Assembly: GCA_030522415.1 (NCBI GenBank)
Contig: CM060115.1
Coordinates: 17,092,691-17,156,690, forward strand
Direction: 5' to 3'
Length of the DNA: 64,000 nt
From: Channallabes apus
Lineage: Eukaryota > Chordata > Actinopteri > Siluriformes > Clariidae
Positions 32,586 through 44,519 of this stretch are shown here, in pieces. Below the pieces are notes generated by a model. It was not told the origin of the DNA. It made no database searches and saw only the letters and a program-made list of their open reading frames with translations. Position 1 is the stretch's first letter. Every line of letters begins with the position of its first letter. Position numbers and translations under genes: made by a program.

Positions 32586-34670
32586 AAATATGTCCACCGG
32601 GGGTCTCGTCAGAATTACAACTTCGACGACACAAGAGCGATACGCTCATTCTGTACTTCAAAACCTCGTCCATCAAGAAAAACTATACGATCTGTTGACC
32701 ACAACGTGTTGGTGCACCCCATCAGGTCTGCTGATACAGGTACTGTTCCTAGTGCCATTCTCTTTTTTGGCCTGTGGAACTTGCGATCACTCACAACTAA
32801 AGGTCCTGTGCTTCATGATTTACTATGTCAACATAAGTTTGATTTCCAGTGTTTAACTGAGACTTGGCAGCATAAGGATGACTTTACACAGCTTAATCAG
32901 TCTACCTCAACAGGATATACTTGTTTGCAAACCTCGCACAACTGGTCGCGGTGGTGGCCTAGCAGTGATATACCGTGAGAAATGGAAAGTGTCGCATGTT
33001 TCTGCACCTGAGTTTACCTCTTTTGAATCCATGGTTATACGAATCAATGGTCCAGTTCCGACCATTCTTGTTAACGTATATCGTCCTCCTAAGGTTAATA
33101 GCAACTTTTTAAATGATTTTTCAGTGTTTTTAACCTATATTAGTTCTCTGTCTCCTAATGTGATTCTGATTGGCGATTTTAACATACATGTTGACAATGA
33201 ATCTAGTGCATGCACTAAGGATTTTTTGTCTTGTCTTGACAGTTTTGGCATACAGCAATACACTGATTTTCCAACTCATCTGAAAGGCCACTCATTGGAC
33301 CTTTGTTGTTCTGGTATTACTCCCGTTGGTCTCACCACGTCCGACCTAACACTTTCTGACCATTTTCTGGTTTTCTTTAAAGCTTGCTTAATTCTAGCAA
33401 AGCCCAATAACCGACATACCATCACATTTCGGAATACTAAGAACATTGACACAATGGCATTTACATGTAACCTTACTACTCGTCTTATGAAAGACTATTT
33501 AGCAACTCCGGATGGTCTGGTTTCTCATTACAATGAAGCGCTACATTCATCAATTGATATGCATGCGCCTATAAAATCAAGAACTGTTTCATTTGTTAAT
33601 TCTGGTCCCTGGTTTGATCTGCGTAGGCTAGAAGCTCAAGTCCGCCGTCTAGAACGTCTGTGTATTAAAACCGTCGTTCACAAAGAAATGTATTCTGACC
33701 ATATGAAACAATACAAAACCGCTATTAATACAGCTAAATCCAAGTACTATTCAAATCTGATCACATCTAATGAAGGTAATACAAGAACTCTCTTTACTGT
33801 TGTTAAAAACATTTCAAAGCCTCCTGATTCTCTACCTGTACAGTTACATACAGCTGAACTATGTAACACACTACTCATTTATTTTTCTGAGAAAAAAAAA
33901 CATACATAATACATACATAAATCTCTGTTCGGTTCTGATCCTCTTCAAGCTCGTTTTTCCTTCACTCTTTCACATGTATTCAACTCTCCTCTCTCTACTT
34001 TTAAACTGCCTACAGCTGATGAGATTGCTTCTGTTATTCGGAAATAGAAACCAACTACCTGTCAATTAGACCCTCTTCCAACTCAATTAGTCAAAGTTTG
34101 TCTTCCGGTTCTCTTACCATTCATCACTGAGATCATCCACTCTTCTCTGACTTCTGGCATTGTCCCCAATCTCTTTACTGTAAAACTGCATTAATAACTC
34201 CTATACTCAAGAAACCAGGTGCTGATCCAAACAACTTTGATCATTTTCGTCCAATTTCAAATCTGCCATTCTTATCAAAAATCCTAGAGAAGGTTGTTTC
34301 AGCACAGTTACATAATCACCTGTCAATTAATAACTTATATGAACAATTTCAATCAGGTTTCTGTCCTCAGCATAGTACCGAGACTGCCCTTGTCAAAATA
34401 TCCAATGATCTTCTGGTAGGAGCTGATTCAGGACTTCTGTCTATTTTAATACTTCTTGATTTAACCTCAGCATTTGACACCATCTCCCATAATATTCCAT
34501 TAGAAAGACTGAAGGAATTGTAGATACTTCCTTGGCTTCGTTTTCTTCATATCTCTCTCATCGCACTCAATTTGTTCAGCTAGGCCAGATCAAATCTATA
34601 TCTTTACCCATCACTGCTTACACCCTTACTCTTTATCATCTACTTTTATTGCCCTTGGGTGTCCAATTTC
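32586..34670 (+). pseudogene. L2-type LINE ORF2, degraded
   Basis: Endonuclease in two frames: 32586-32978 (KYVHRGS, LWNLRSLTTKG, CLTETWQ) and 32878-33909 (RTTGRGGGLAVIY, IGDFNIHVD, LTLSDHFLV), then a connecting segment. RT motifs follow in broken frames: about 34240 PISNLPFLSKILEKVV, 34330-34400 [16 protein letters not shown] and 34450 LLDLTSAFDTI. The YADD region is not found. This is a different L2 subfamily from the one at 13288. Confidence 0.85.
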
Positions 34671-34689
34671 ATATATAAACTCTATAAAT

Positions 34690-34960
34690 ACAGATAGAAT
34701 TCTCTCATTCACTCACTCACCTTCGATACTGCTTTATCCTGTATTCAGGGTTCCGGGGACCTGGAGCCTATCCCAGGCCTAGGGCACGAGGCAGGATACA
34801 CCCTGGATAGGGTGCCAATCCATCACAGGGCACACACACATACACACACTCATTCACACTACGGGCAATTTGGGAATGCCAATTAGCCTAAACTGGATAT
34901 CATTGGACTGTGGGAGGAAACCGGAGTACCTGGAGGAACCCCACCAATCACTCTCTTGCC
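34690..34960. repeat. Dispersed fish repeat, family not assigned
   Basis: Contains CAGGGTTCCGGGGACCTGGAG, ATCCATCACAGGGCACACACA and GGACTGTGGGAGGAAACCGG, phrases that recur widely in fish genomes. A diverged relative, in the opposite orientation, lies at 50217-50510. No coding capacity. Confidence 0.55.
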
Positions 34961-35939
34961 CATTTCTTTTGCATTTATCATTTATTGTTTTCACGTTATC
35001 AAGTTCACTTTTGTCCCACATCACCCCATTAAAACACTGATTAGATAAATGACTTTGACTCCCTGCATTCACTCTCTCATCCACGTCTTCTCTATGTCCC
35101 ACTTGCATCTTATCTATCAATCTCTTGCACTTGAACTCCTCATGCCAAGCCCAGCCTTCTTACAGAATAATCTGGATAAATATAGATCCAGTGGAGTTTG
35201 ACCAAATGAGATTGAACCTGGACAGCCAAAACACCCTCCTCGGGGCACATCAGCATGAACTTCTCAGCACTCAAAAAAAGCCCTTACTGACATTATAACC
35301 CAGCTGCAACAGCTCCAGCTTTCACCAGCTCATGGCTGCAACAACGTGCTACTGCATCTGCAGATGTCTTTCAGCCCTGATTGTGTTTTTGCATTATTAT
35401 AAGAATGAAATGCAGTAGGCTGTTATGATCATCACAATGTTCTTTAATAATCAATGAAAACATTTTAACAAATTACATTTTTACATCCCAGTAGCACCCC
35501 CGTTGCGCTGTACCACTGCCGGCAAACCTACTGAAGATGATCAATATATTTATTGCACGCAGTTTTGGTCAAGCGATCACTAAGACGAGTGATATTGGAC
35601 CCACTCACTTTTACTGTTTCTAATTCAACGTGTACTGTATATCTGTCAGTCAAACCCATTTCAATTGCGGAATGCCCTAATAAATGGTACACAAACATGT
35701 AAATAAAAGGTATAAATTTGAGCAATGTAGTCTTTTCATATATTTGATTGACAATGCATTATTTTGGAATTTAATGAAATGGCTGTGATGTCAAAGCGCC
35801 AGCGTGAGTATTTGAATTTGAATATAGAAAATAGATAGATCCACCGTTCATTTCCATGAACTTGTGGTGGAGCACATCACAAAAAAGAGCAAAGAGTCAT
35901 CATACTGACTACTACTTGTCCACAGATTTTACACTTTAA
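34961..35939. other. Non-coding, no feature recognised
   Basis: No convincing exon, RNA or repeat. Likely intronic if the upstream SOAT exons are correct. Confidence 0.4.
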
Positions 35940-36357
35940 TCTGTAACTTTTTTCTTTCCTGATTTTCTCCCCAATCTAGTCATGTCCAATTCCCTGCCGC
36001 CACTAGTGGGGGCTCCCACATTAAGGCTACTTACTACCATTCAGCCAGGAGGGCCGAGGGTTGTCACGTGTTTCCTCCGAACCACATGACACCGGCCGAC
36101 ATCTTTTTTAGAACTGCTCGCTCATGCAGCGTTGGGGGCGGCGTAACACACACAGAGGACAATGCTATCCGCTCACTCTGCGTGCACAAGCTCACAGACG
36201 CCCTGAATGGCGTAGAGCCGTGATTAATGTGGGAGCACTAAGTACCTCTCATCCCTCCTGCTGAGAGAGCTCGGCCAATTTAGCTTCACCCAGGAACCAA
36301 ACCAGCGATCTCCGGATGATAGGCGAGCACTTTACCACCTTGCCACTTGGAGGCCCC
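35940..36357 (-). repeat. tRNA-derived SINE
   Basis: Read on the minus strand from 36357, the sequence opens GGGGCCTCCAAGTGGCAAGG with an A-box-like TGGCAAGGTGGTAAAGTG and a B-box-like GGTTTGGTTCC, the internal RNA polymerase III promoter of a tRNA. About 340 bases of unrelated body follow. The tRNA-like head plus non-tRNA body is the structure of a SINE. The exact 3' boundary is approximate. Confidence 0.65.
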
Positions 36358-36862
36358 AATCTGTTACTTATTTGAGTTAAATATTTGCTGCATTTATTAT
36401 TTTTACACACTGCAGGTTATGTGATTTTGTTTAGCGATGTGCGTTTTGTACTGATCAGCCAATAGGTGTTTGAGTGGTTGATCCCCTCTTTCCTCCTCTT
36501 TTCTTCTTCCTCTCTCTGTCTCTGATGCACCTTATGATGTGTGGCTGCTCATTATTATCGTAACAGCTACCCATGGAAATACATGGACTTATACTTTAAT
36601 ATATAGTGTATTCAGTATATAAATGAAAGACAGCAGTATTTTCTCCAGGTCTGACTGAGTTGTCTTTGTTTTTTCAACGCACGGTGACACTGTGCCCGGG
36701 AAGCTTTTCTGCTAACACATGTTCCAGTCTTTAACTATTCTAAAAGTAAGCATGAATAACAATAAGGATTAGATGCACTTAAAGTATCAAAAGAAAACAC
36801 AATAAACTCACAGTACAAACTTTCTAATCCAAAGAAATGTTCAGTCACAGTTCAGGTGCCAT

Positions 36863-37240
36863 TTGTAAGGATTCGAATAGATGAGGTTAGACAGAAGTCT
36901 CCATGGACTATGATGTTTGCAGATGACATTGTGGTTTGTAGCGAGAGCCAGGAACAGGAAAATCTAGAGAGGTGAAGGTACGCTCTGGAAAGCAGAGGAA
37001 TGAAGACAGAATACATGAGTGTGAATGAGAGGAACCCAAGTGGAACGGTGAGGCTAGAGGGAGCAGAGGTAAAGATGGTGCAAGACTTTAAGTACTTAGG
37101 GTCAATGATTCAGAGCAACGTAGAGTGTGGAAAGGAGGTGAAGTGGCATGACAGGTTGGAATGGTTGTTTTGAGAGAAGAGGAAATTGTTAGATGGAGGC
37201 AGATGATTCGCTGTGGCGACCCCTGAAAGGAAACCGCCAA
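36863..37240 (+). pseudogene. RTE-type LINE fragment, internally deleted
   Basis: Reads as SPWTMMFADDIVVCSESQEQ with the catalytic FADD, then TVRLEGAEVKMVQDFKYLGS, then jumps to WRQMIRCGDP at the C-terminus of the same protein class. The fragment therefore lost a large internal piece and has several stops. Assignment to the RTE clade is from remembered protein patterns. Confidence 0.65.
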
Positions 37241-37499
37241 ACAATGAAGATGAAGCTGACAAAGTACCAGAAAGAGAGGATATTATAATATTCTTTTATT
37301 TCACACCATGAGATAACCATTTCTCTTGGAGAAAGTGAGGTAGCTTTTCCACAATGGGATTTAATCATTGATGGGAGTTCAGGGAAGGCATCCTGGACAT
37401 GGTGCAAGCAGTATAGTTAGAGTCTAAAGCATCTGGGTGCAGAATGTCACTCCAATTTGAACACTCTAACCAGCTTTCACCACCGATTCTAATGGAAGC

Positions 37500-37960
37500 C
37501 TGTTCATTACAGATATCTAAATGACATGCTGCATATGCAAAGCCATCTGCATTGTGGCTGATCATACACACCCCTCACACACACTTTTCTCCTCTTGCCA
37601 TCTGGAAAATTGTACTGAAGCCTTCGGGCCCTCACATCCAGACTGTGTAACAGCATTTTCCCACAAGCCACCCGACTCCTTAAAACAGTAGGAGTGGACT
37701 GATAAACACACGCACACATACTGTACACACACTTACATACTCAGATGAACACCATCTAGCCCTGTCGCACAACAACCTGCACACTTGTTTTTGCACAATA
37801 TTTACTGTTGCTATTTTGCGCAATAACTACACCAAGAGATGTTTACTACATTTACCATCTAATGGACAATTTATTGCAGCTTTGTGTACTGGTCAGCATT
37901 ATAATGTCACAATGTATTGCATTAGTTGTACTACTGTTTGTGTTCATAATTGTAAAAAAA
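37500..37960 (+). pseudogene. LINE 3' end (Rex1-like ORF end and UTR)
   Basis: Sequence around 37590-37690 (LPSG, then ACATCCAGACTGTGTAACAG and CCACAAGCCACCCGACTCC) resembles the last codons of Rex1-like LINEs, which read LPSGRRYR and FFP.A.RLLN. A UTR with GCACAATATTT follows. It is broken and truncated. Confidence 0.5.
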
Positions 37961-38092
37961 AAAAAAAAGGAGGAAAAAAGTACTTTGCTGTGTGTTCCTC
38001 ACATTTCCTTTCTATTTTAGATCTTCAGTTAATTTTCAAAGATTCAGAGATGGTGATTATGTGCCTAACCAATTTCTTGAACAGTGGATTTT

Positions 38093-38095
<3 letters not shown>

Positions 38096-38150
<55 letters not shown>
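38096..38150. repeat. (CA)n microsatellite
   Basis: About 26 CA units. Confidence 0.95.
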
Positions 38151-38154
<4 letters not shown>

Positions 38155-38502
38155 ATACACGATTGTCAATGATAAATGCAACATTACAGTACTTGCAGCT
38201 GCAGTTCCTTATAAATTGTGATGTTACGATCTAACTGCTACACAAACTGTGTCGGCTAGATTGCACTACAATGAGTCCTTTATGAACTGAACGTTTTGGT
38301 GAAACTATTGGCTGAGAAGCCTTGACACCTACATGAGGATTCACTTTACCATCACTAGTGTGTAGCACCTTGTTTCTGGAGGAACGTTGTTTCATTTCAT
38401 TGTGTAGATGGTTGAAATGTGAATAAAAGCCGATTTCACTTGACTTGATACAGGCAGTTACCATTTTAATCACTGGCAAAAGGCCAGACCACGCCCACTC
38501 AG

Positions 38503-38566
38503 GCAGATTCTTCCGTATTATACCAGCGGAGCCCAGCGGAGTCGGAGAGATTAATGAGCTCAGGGG
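38503..38566 (+). CDS. Candidate coding exon of the SOAT-like gene
   Basis: Acceptor CCCACTCAG ends at 38502 and a strong donor GTAAGT starts at 38567. In phase 0 the 64 bases read ADSSVLYQRSPAESERLMSS and end with one extra base, matching the two-base start of the exon at 40886. Phases therefore link smoothly from 27455 to 40886. There is no domain to confirm it, and N-terminal cytosolic regions of SOAT proteins are poorly conserved. Confidence 0.35.
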
Positions 38567-38997
38567 GTAAGTCATGGTTTCTTTTACTCTAATTCTGCTA
38601 AACACACATACTGTACAAACACACACACACACACACACTTTCCTATTCAGTTCTCATTTTGTATAGATTTTTTTAAAATCATGATCCTTGTTGTTTTTTG
38701 ACGTCTGATATTAAACAAAGGATCAGTTCTTGTTTATTTCCTGTTTATTTCCTCGAGTGTGTGTAGAAAGTGTAAAACTCCACTCTTCTCCTCACCATCT
38801 CATACTCCTCCATGCTACCTGCCGGTTATCTGGAACCCCCGCCCCCCTTTCCCACCTTTCTAGGTTCAGAGCATGTTTTGAGTGACAGATGGAGGACAGG
38901 AGAGAACAAGTTACTCATCAAGCTCCAATTAAGAAGGCAAACCTGAGCGATAGAGAGAGCACAGAGACAGGAGGAGACATACATAAAAGCAGGAATG

Positions 38998-39000
<3 letters not shown>

Positions 39001-39068
<68 letters not shown>
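39001..39068. repeat. (TG)n microsatellite
   Basis: About 34 uninterrupted GT units followed by AGAGAGAG. Confidence 0.97.
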
Positions 39069-39076
<8 letters not shown>

Positions 39077-39602
39077 GGTGTGAGGGTGTGTGGGTGTATG
39101 GACACACAAGCCTGTACTTGTTAAGAGATATGTTTATGGGTATTAACACATTCAATAATCGCGTTTTTTGGGGTTTTTTAAAATATCGTTGCTTGTTAGA
39201 AAAATCTGTCAAGCTACTCGTGTTTTAAATTCATGGTCTCCTTTTCCCCAAATTCCTTGTTTGATGCTGTCTACACAGTCTTGCACTGTAACGCTCTTCC
39301 ACAGACCCCATTGTTGACCTGCACAGAGATCATAGAGATCTTGAGCTGCTATGGGTCTGCAGCCTCCCCTTCCCTCCACACTGGAGAAAAATCATGTCAT
39401 TGATCATGTATAGCTCGGTCCCCTTTATATTACTTAAAGATGCTGTACAAGATTGAAAAAATATAACAAAGATCGAGAATAGGAAAAATGTTTTTTTCAC
39501 CATATGTTTTTATAATGTAGGCTAATAATTAATTTTTTCAGGTGGCCAAAACAAGCACAACATCCTCATACTGTACTAATATTAGCTTCCCATCATCTAG
39601 AA

Positions 39603-39782
39603 CAGGGGTCTCCAAATCCAGTCCTGGAGGGCCAGTGTCCAACACAGTTTGGTGATTCTTCTTCTCAAACACACCTGATTTAACTAACCTGTTAATTACT
39701 AGGTTCAGTGGGTGTGTTTAGGTGTTGGTGAATTACAAACTGCTGGTCACTGGCCCTCCAGGACTGGATTTGGAGGCCCCTG
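39603..39782. mobile_element. hAT-like MITE, 180 bp
   Basis: The ends are long inverted repeats: CAGGGGTCTCCAAATCCAG / CTGGATTTGGAGGCCCCTG, extending through GTCCTGGAGGGCCAGTG. Flanks are ATCTAGAA on the left and TTCTAGAA on the right, seven of eight bases equal, as for the 8-bp duplications of hAT elements. There is no coding capacity. The similarity of the repeats suggests that a fold-back hairpin forms readily. Confidence 0.75.
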
Positions 39783-39789
39783 TTCTAGA

Positions 39790-40885
39790 ACAATGCTGGA
39801 GATTTCAAAACTATGAAATAATGGAATAACGTAATTAATTAACAACATTAACAGTCAGTTGTTATTTTAAGGCATGAAAGTCAGCTGTTCTGCAACAGTT
39901 CTCGCAAGAACTGCATTATGTAAATATATATTATGTAGTGCCTTTGTAAAACCCATCATGTTTCTCATGAAGACCTTCCTAGGACAACAAGACCAAAACT
40001 GAGCTCTGCTGCAGAGGAGACGTTCATTTAGAGTCACCAGCCTCAGAAATCACCAATTAATAACCAGCACCTCAGATTATAGCCGTTATGAAGCTTTACA
40101 GAGCAGAAGTAGCAGATATACATCTCAATATCAACTGTTCAAAGGAGATTATTGTGGATTTTGGATAATAAACACCTTCAGTATCTTCAGTAAGTATTTT
40201 ACAGTGTAGAGAGAAAGTAACATCAGCAATGAGCATGGAGTTAGAAGGGGTACACAAACTCTTCACTGGTACTTGTGTGTTTGTATGTGTGTGTGTGTGT
40301 TAATGGTAACTTTGTGGCCATAACATACTGTAGTCATATTGGGCTTGTTTTGAGCTTGTTTATGAAGGTGTGGTTGTTTCTTTGTCTCGTGGGAGTTGGC
40401 ACGCTCAGATGTATAATGAGATTTTTTTTAAAAGTACAGTATGTTCCTCTGGATTAGGGCGTCTGCAAAATGACATGAATGTAAATCTAGTAGAGATCTA
40501 TCTGACATTCTGACTCTCAACTTTGCCTCAGTCACTGTTTCAATTCTGTGCCTCGTCTCCATCGCCGTCTCCCCACCCTCATCTCAGTCTCTGTCTCCCA
40601 TGCCATGTATCAATTCTATGCATAACCATAATTTACTTAAATGTACTTAATGTTAATTAACGTTTGTGTATTTCAGCACTGCTTTCTGTTATCGATGTCA
40701 TTACTTTACTACTCTATCTGTGTCTCCTCATACTGTTGCAAAAGTAAATATTTGTTGTAGAAGGTTAAACATTACCAGGGATCGTGACCATGAGCTCTGG
40801 CTCACAGAGTTCTGATCGTGCTGATTAAACACAATTATTCTGACAATCATTCTAATGCAATAAACATGTTTAATCTCTGCTTTAG
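39790..40885. other. Intron-like non-coding DNA
   Basis: No coding exon with support. The phrase GGGCGTCTGCAAAATGACATG near 40457 belongs to a tail sequence common in fish repeats (also at 57441). A GT-rich run lies at 40274-40301. Confidence 0.4.
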
Positions 40886-40944
40886 GAAGTGTGGAGCTGG
40901 AGAGGAATATGAAGGAGAAGCTGCTGCTGAGGAGGGGAGTCGAG
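40886..40944 (+). CDS. soat2: Probable SOAT exon (N-terminal cytosolic region)
   Basis: Acceptor TTTAATCTCTGCTTTAG and donor GAG|GTAACT bound 59 bases reading SVELERNMKEKLLLRRGVE after a split first codon. The exon ends in phase 0, as needed by the next exon at 49976. Followed by that exon, the basic/leucine-rich segment lines up in position and spacing with the cytosolic region before SOAT transmembrane helix 1. Sequence similarity itself is weak. Confidence 0.5.
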
Positions 40945-41472
40945 GTAACTTCATCTCCATCTCGCACCCGGAGCCAGAGACGAGCTTTAAATGAGAGCGA
41001 GGTACAGAAAGGGAGAAAATGTGAAGGGTATAAGAAAAGAAAGAAATGTAAAATAACAGGCACAGCAGAGAGTATAAGAGAGAAAGAAAAGAATAAAAAG
41101 AGAGAAAATATTGGGAAAGAGGAAATGAGAGAAGAAAGATGTCATGGTGTCTCACTCCTTCTGAAAGGGAAATATGACAAAAGAGATATAAAGAAAAAAA
41201 AGCCAACTACTGGTAGCACAAAAAATGAGTTGGGAGTGGAGAGAAAGATGATGCAACAGAGAGAGAGAGAGAGAGACAGAAAACAGTGAGATAAGTAGAT
41301 CGATGGAAAGATAGGTGGCGGCATGATGGTGGCAGATGTTACCTGTAGTGTGTGTGTGTGTGTGTGTGCTTGTGGCCTGTGATGGATTGGCACCCATCCA
41401 TGACACCCAACTGTCATGTTTCATGATCACTTCATGACCTGTCTGCCATTTTTCCTCATGTGCTCATGTTTT

Positions 41473-41905
41473 TCTAGCCTGTCATGTGTCTTTTCCCATG
41501 CACCCCTTTTCCACCCCATCTAGCCACCAGCACCATTTCCACCGATTACACCTGCGAGATTGCTGGCTCTCACATCAAAACATCTTCTTCTGTCAAAAAT
41601 TTAGGAGTAATCTTTGACTCCACACTCTCCTTTCAGCCTCACATTAAATCTGTCACTAAATCTGCTTTCTTTCATTTGCGCCGCATTGCCCAACTGCGTC
41701 CCTTCATCAGTACCAAAGATGCTGAAACTGTCATCCATGCATTCGTATCATCACGCATTAAATACTGTAATGCCCTTTTCATTGGTCTACCTGCCAGCTC
41801 CATCTCCAGATTACAATATATTCAAAACTCTGCAGCTAGAATACTCACTCATACCAAACGCTCTGCTCATATAACCCCAATCTTGTCCGATCTACATTTT
41901 TTTAC
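41473..41905 (+). pseudogene. L2-type LINE RT C-terminal fragment
   Basis: Reads SSVKNLGVIFDSTLSFQPHI, then RIKYCNALFIGLPASSISRL and NSAARILTHTKRSAHITPIL, the conserved C-terminal part of L2 ORF2. It is a different subfamily from the 13288 copy. It ends abruptly where a reversed L2-type 3' UTR begins, so two fragments are joined tail to tail. Confidence 0.85.
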
Positions 41906-42145
41906 ATTGTCTCAAAGCAGCTTCACAAAATGAAAAGAAAATTTATGGAAGTGTGTATGAGTGAGACAAAATGTGTTTAGATAATAATGAGACTGAGAGA
42001 TAGTCCCTGATGAACAAGCCAAGGGCGACAGTGGCAGGGGAAAACTCCTTGAGATGACAATAGGAAGAAACCATGAGAGGAACCAGACTCAACAGGGAAC
42101 CCATCCTCATTTGGGTGATAATGGATAAACTAAAAGTCTAAAAAC
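41899..42145 (-). mobile_element. L2-type 3'-UTR fragment, reversed
   Basis: TACATTGTCTCAAAGCAGC, GACAGTGGCAGGGGAAAACTC and CAACAGGGAACCCATCCTCA match the distal L2 3' UTR in reverse orientation, with more divergence than the 31385 or 51694 copies. Confidence 0.75.
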
Positions 42146-42620
42146 TTCTAATTTAGTTTTTCTCCACTTTCACTGGAGATTACAGGTTATTCTCTCATTT
42201 TCTCGCTTTCGCCTCTTGATTTGTGTTTGTCGCGTCGTTCTTTGATTTCTTGGTTTTTGGATCTCTTGCTTCCATTTTGACTACGATCTTCTTCTTCCGA
42301 CCATGGCTTTTGTGTTACAATTTGTCTCTGTCACCTTGTTTTTCCCTATTCCCTGGTATGATCATTGCTTCTGTTATTTGACCACGCTCTTGTCTATTGC
42401 TGCTGTCACTCATCTACACTTGGATCCTCTCGATCAATGTCGCTGCATGACAGATACTCAAATCCAGTGCAAAATGTCTTAGCAAGTCACAATATCTTAA
42501 ACTTTTTTCTAAAATAATGTTATTATAGAAAAAAGCCTAAAACAAATACTAAGCTATTATTCTGTATATTTTGTACAGCTAGTTAAAAAGAATCCCATTA
42601 AATATCTCATATTTAATATT
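42146..42620. other. Non-coding, no feature recognised
   Basis: A T/C-rich stretch (42150-42440) then AT-rich DNA up to the DIRS boundary. Nothing recognisable as coding. Confidence 0.4.
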
Positions 42621-42641
42621 ATGTTCCCTTTCAAAGGCTAA

Positions 42642-42808
42642 ACGAGATGCTGCGTGAAAACGCTATGCGAACATCTTTTCGTGTTGCTGGTTGTGAAGTA
42701 TGTGTGTATCATACACGCCAAATTTTGGCTTATATAACCTCGGTCGGGTGACGTCATCTGATGACATGCACCTGCAGGTTATAAATAGGAGTGAACCGGA
42801 AACATTCC
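42642..42808 (+). repeat. DIRS left inverted terminal repeat
   Basis: Reverse complement of 46951-47113 with few differences. It includes GATGCTGCGTGAAAACGCTA, TTTTGGCTTATATAACCTCG and GGTTATAAATAGGAGTG; the last has a TATA-like box probably used for transcription. Confidence 0.88.
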
Positions 42809-42923
42809 CCAGATCTTTGTCTTCACCGACATTGTGCATGTGTGTGTGTCACAAGCATACTAAATTAAGCATAAAGTAAAAGTGTATAAACTCATCAGCA
42901 ATAATGGCGGAATTTAGAGTGAG

Positions 42924-44088
42924 ATGTCTCCCCCCCCCCCATGTGAAAATTTCCTTTCTGAGGGTGATCCACACACTTTCTGTTTGGGTGAGAAGCACGC
43001 TCTCGAAGGGCTTAGAGGAGAGTGCGAACACTGTGATCTTTTTCCCATGAAGGTGCTGCGCGCACGCCTCACGTTCTTTAGGGAACCACGAGCCTTGCTG
43101 CACTCCTCGGGTTCACAAGCGGATCTGGCCGAGGCACGCAAGACGGAGTCCCTCCTTTCTCTCGTCCTCTCCCCCGATGGCGAAGTCTCTCCTTCCACTT
43201 CACGAGCGCACTTCGGTGCTTCTCGTGAGTGTGTAGAAGAGACTCATTCTCTTGCTTTTGTCGATATGAAAGTAGCTAGCTCAGAACGCTCCTCTAAGGA
43301 TCATAGAGAGTATGAGGAGCTGCTCGAAGTTAAAATGTTTGCAGTCGAGCGACTGCACATTGATTGGCCACAGGAGCAAAACGGTCAAAATTAGACGACA
43401 GATTTCTGTTGGGTGGCCAGGAGATGGAGCCACAATGATGCTTACTCCCCTTTTTTGATGACCTCCACAATGAGTTAACTCGTTCTTGGAGTAAACCTTT
43501 TTCATCACGTATTTTTGTACCATCGACTTCGCTTTATGCGAACATCGTTAATGCAAGAGCACGAGGTTATATGGTGATGCCCCAGATAGAAGAGACGCTC
43601 GCGTGTTTCCTCTCTCCTGGGACATCATCCTCATTAAAGAAGCCAACACTTCCTTCCAAGCCATGTAGAACTTCTTCTACCCTGGTAGGGAAGGCGTTCC
43701 AAGCAGCAGGTCAGGCCGGCGCTTCCTTGCACACCATGGCGGTCTTGCAGGCATACCAGGCTGATCTGCAGAAGGATTTGAGCACGAGCGGCACTGTGAA
43801 TCAAGAAGCATTCACAAAATTATGCCGGGCTACTGATTTGTCCCTTCGTGCTACTAAACAAACAGCCCATGCTATCGCCATTCTATGGCCTCCCTGGTGT
43901 CCGCTGAAAGACAACAATGGTTAAATCTGACAGGCATCAAGGATAAGGATCGAACATTCCTCCTATTCGGCGAAGCTGTTAATTCGTACGCCACTAGTTT
44001 TCGAGAGGCTAAGCTATATGAACAAGCTTTTGGGAAATTTCTCCCACGTTGTGCTCAAGAGTCGAGGCCATCGGCCACCCAGCCTTGA
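42924..44088 (+). pseudogene. DIRS gag remnant
   Basis: Three frames cover it (42924-43394, 43571-43924, 43885-44088). Its place between the left terminal repeat and RT, and the phrase ATDLSLRATKQTAHAIA at 43830-43880, fit DIRS gag proteins of fish. No zinc knuckle is seen. Frameshifts at about 43400-43570 and 43885-43925 break it. Confidence 0.6.
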
Positions 44089-44519
44089 CCAGATCTGATT
44101 CCCGCCAGACGAGAGGCGCAGAAGGAGAGCGTTAGCAGCCAGGCACCCCCTCGTAAAGACTGAGGTACGGCTCGCCGCACCGCAGAGGCCGCCTCTAAGA
44201 GATCAGATCACATCCACATCTTATTTTCTAAGAAGATGTCTTGAAACTTATGCGCCCAGGACCGTGGGGGTGACCGGGGAGGGGTGCGGAACATTCTTTC
44301 CTATAACAGCATGCACCCCCAGGGGGTCGGTCGGTGTTCAGTGTCTTTGGTGTTTTGGACAACACCTGTCTCCAAGAGGATGTTAGTCCTTCAGTCATAT
44401 CCTGATCTATTCCAGGATGCCAAACCACTAACACCCCAAGAAATAACTTAGTGGGATCTTCGCAGGCTGAACTGCTATCCCAAAAAGTACAGATTCAAGA
44501 TGTTAACTGTCAAAATTAT

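Noticed and set aside
38826..39212. Open frames rich in Thr-His or Cys-Val across (CA)n/(TG)n arrays here and at 30503-30840, 31036-31298, 37816-38234, 50240-50661 and 55061-55598
   Set aside because: They are translations of dinucleotide repeats with no start context, domain or splice support.
40005..40189. Exon-like segment ending CTTCA|GTAAGT near 40189
   Set aside because: Good donor, but no acceptor or open frame consistent with the SOAT phase; it could be a repeat or non-coding exon, and I cannot support either.
40891..41289. Lys/Glu-rich 132-codon frame starting in the candidate SOAT exon
   Set aside because: Only the first 59 bases are bounded by good splice sites; the rest is low-complexity AAAG/GAGA-rich intron.
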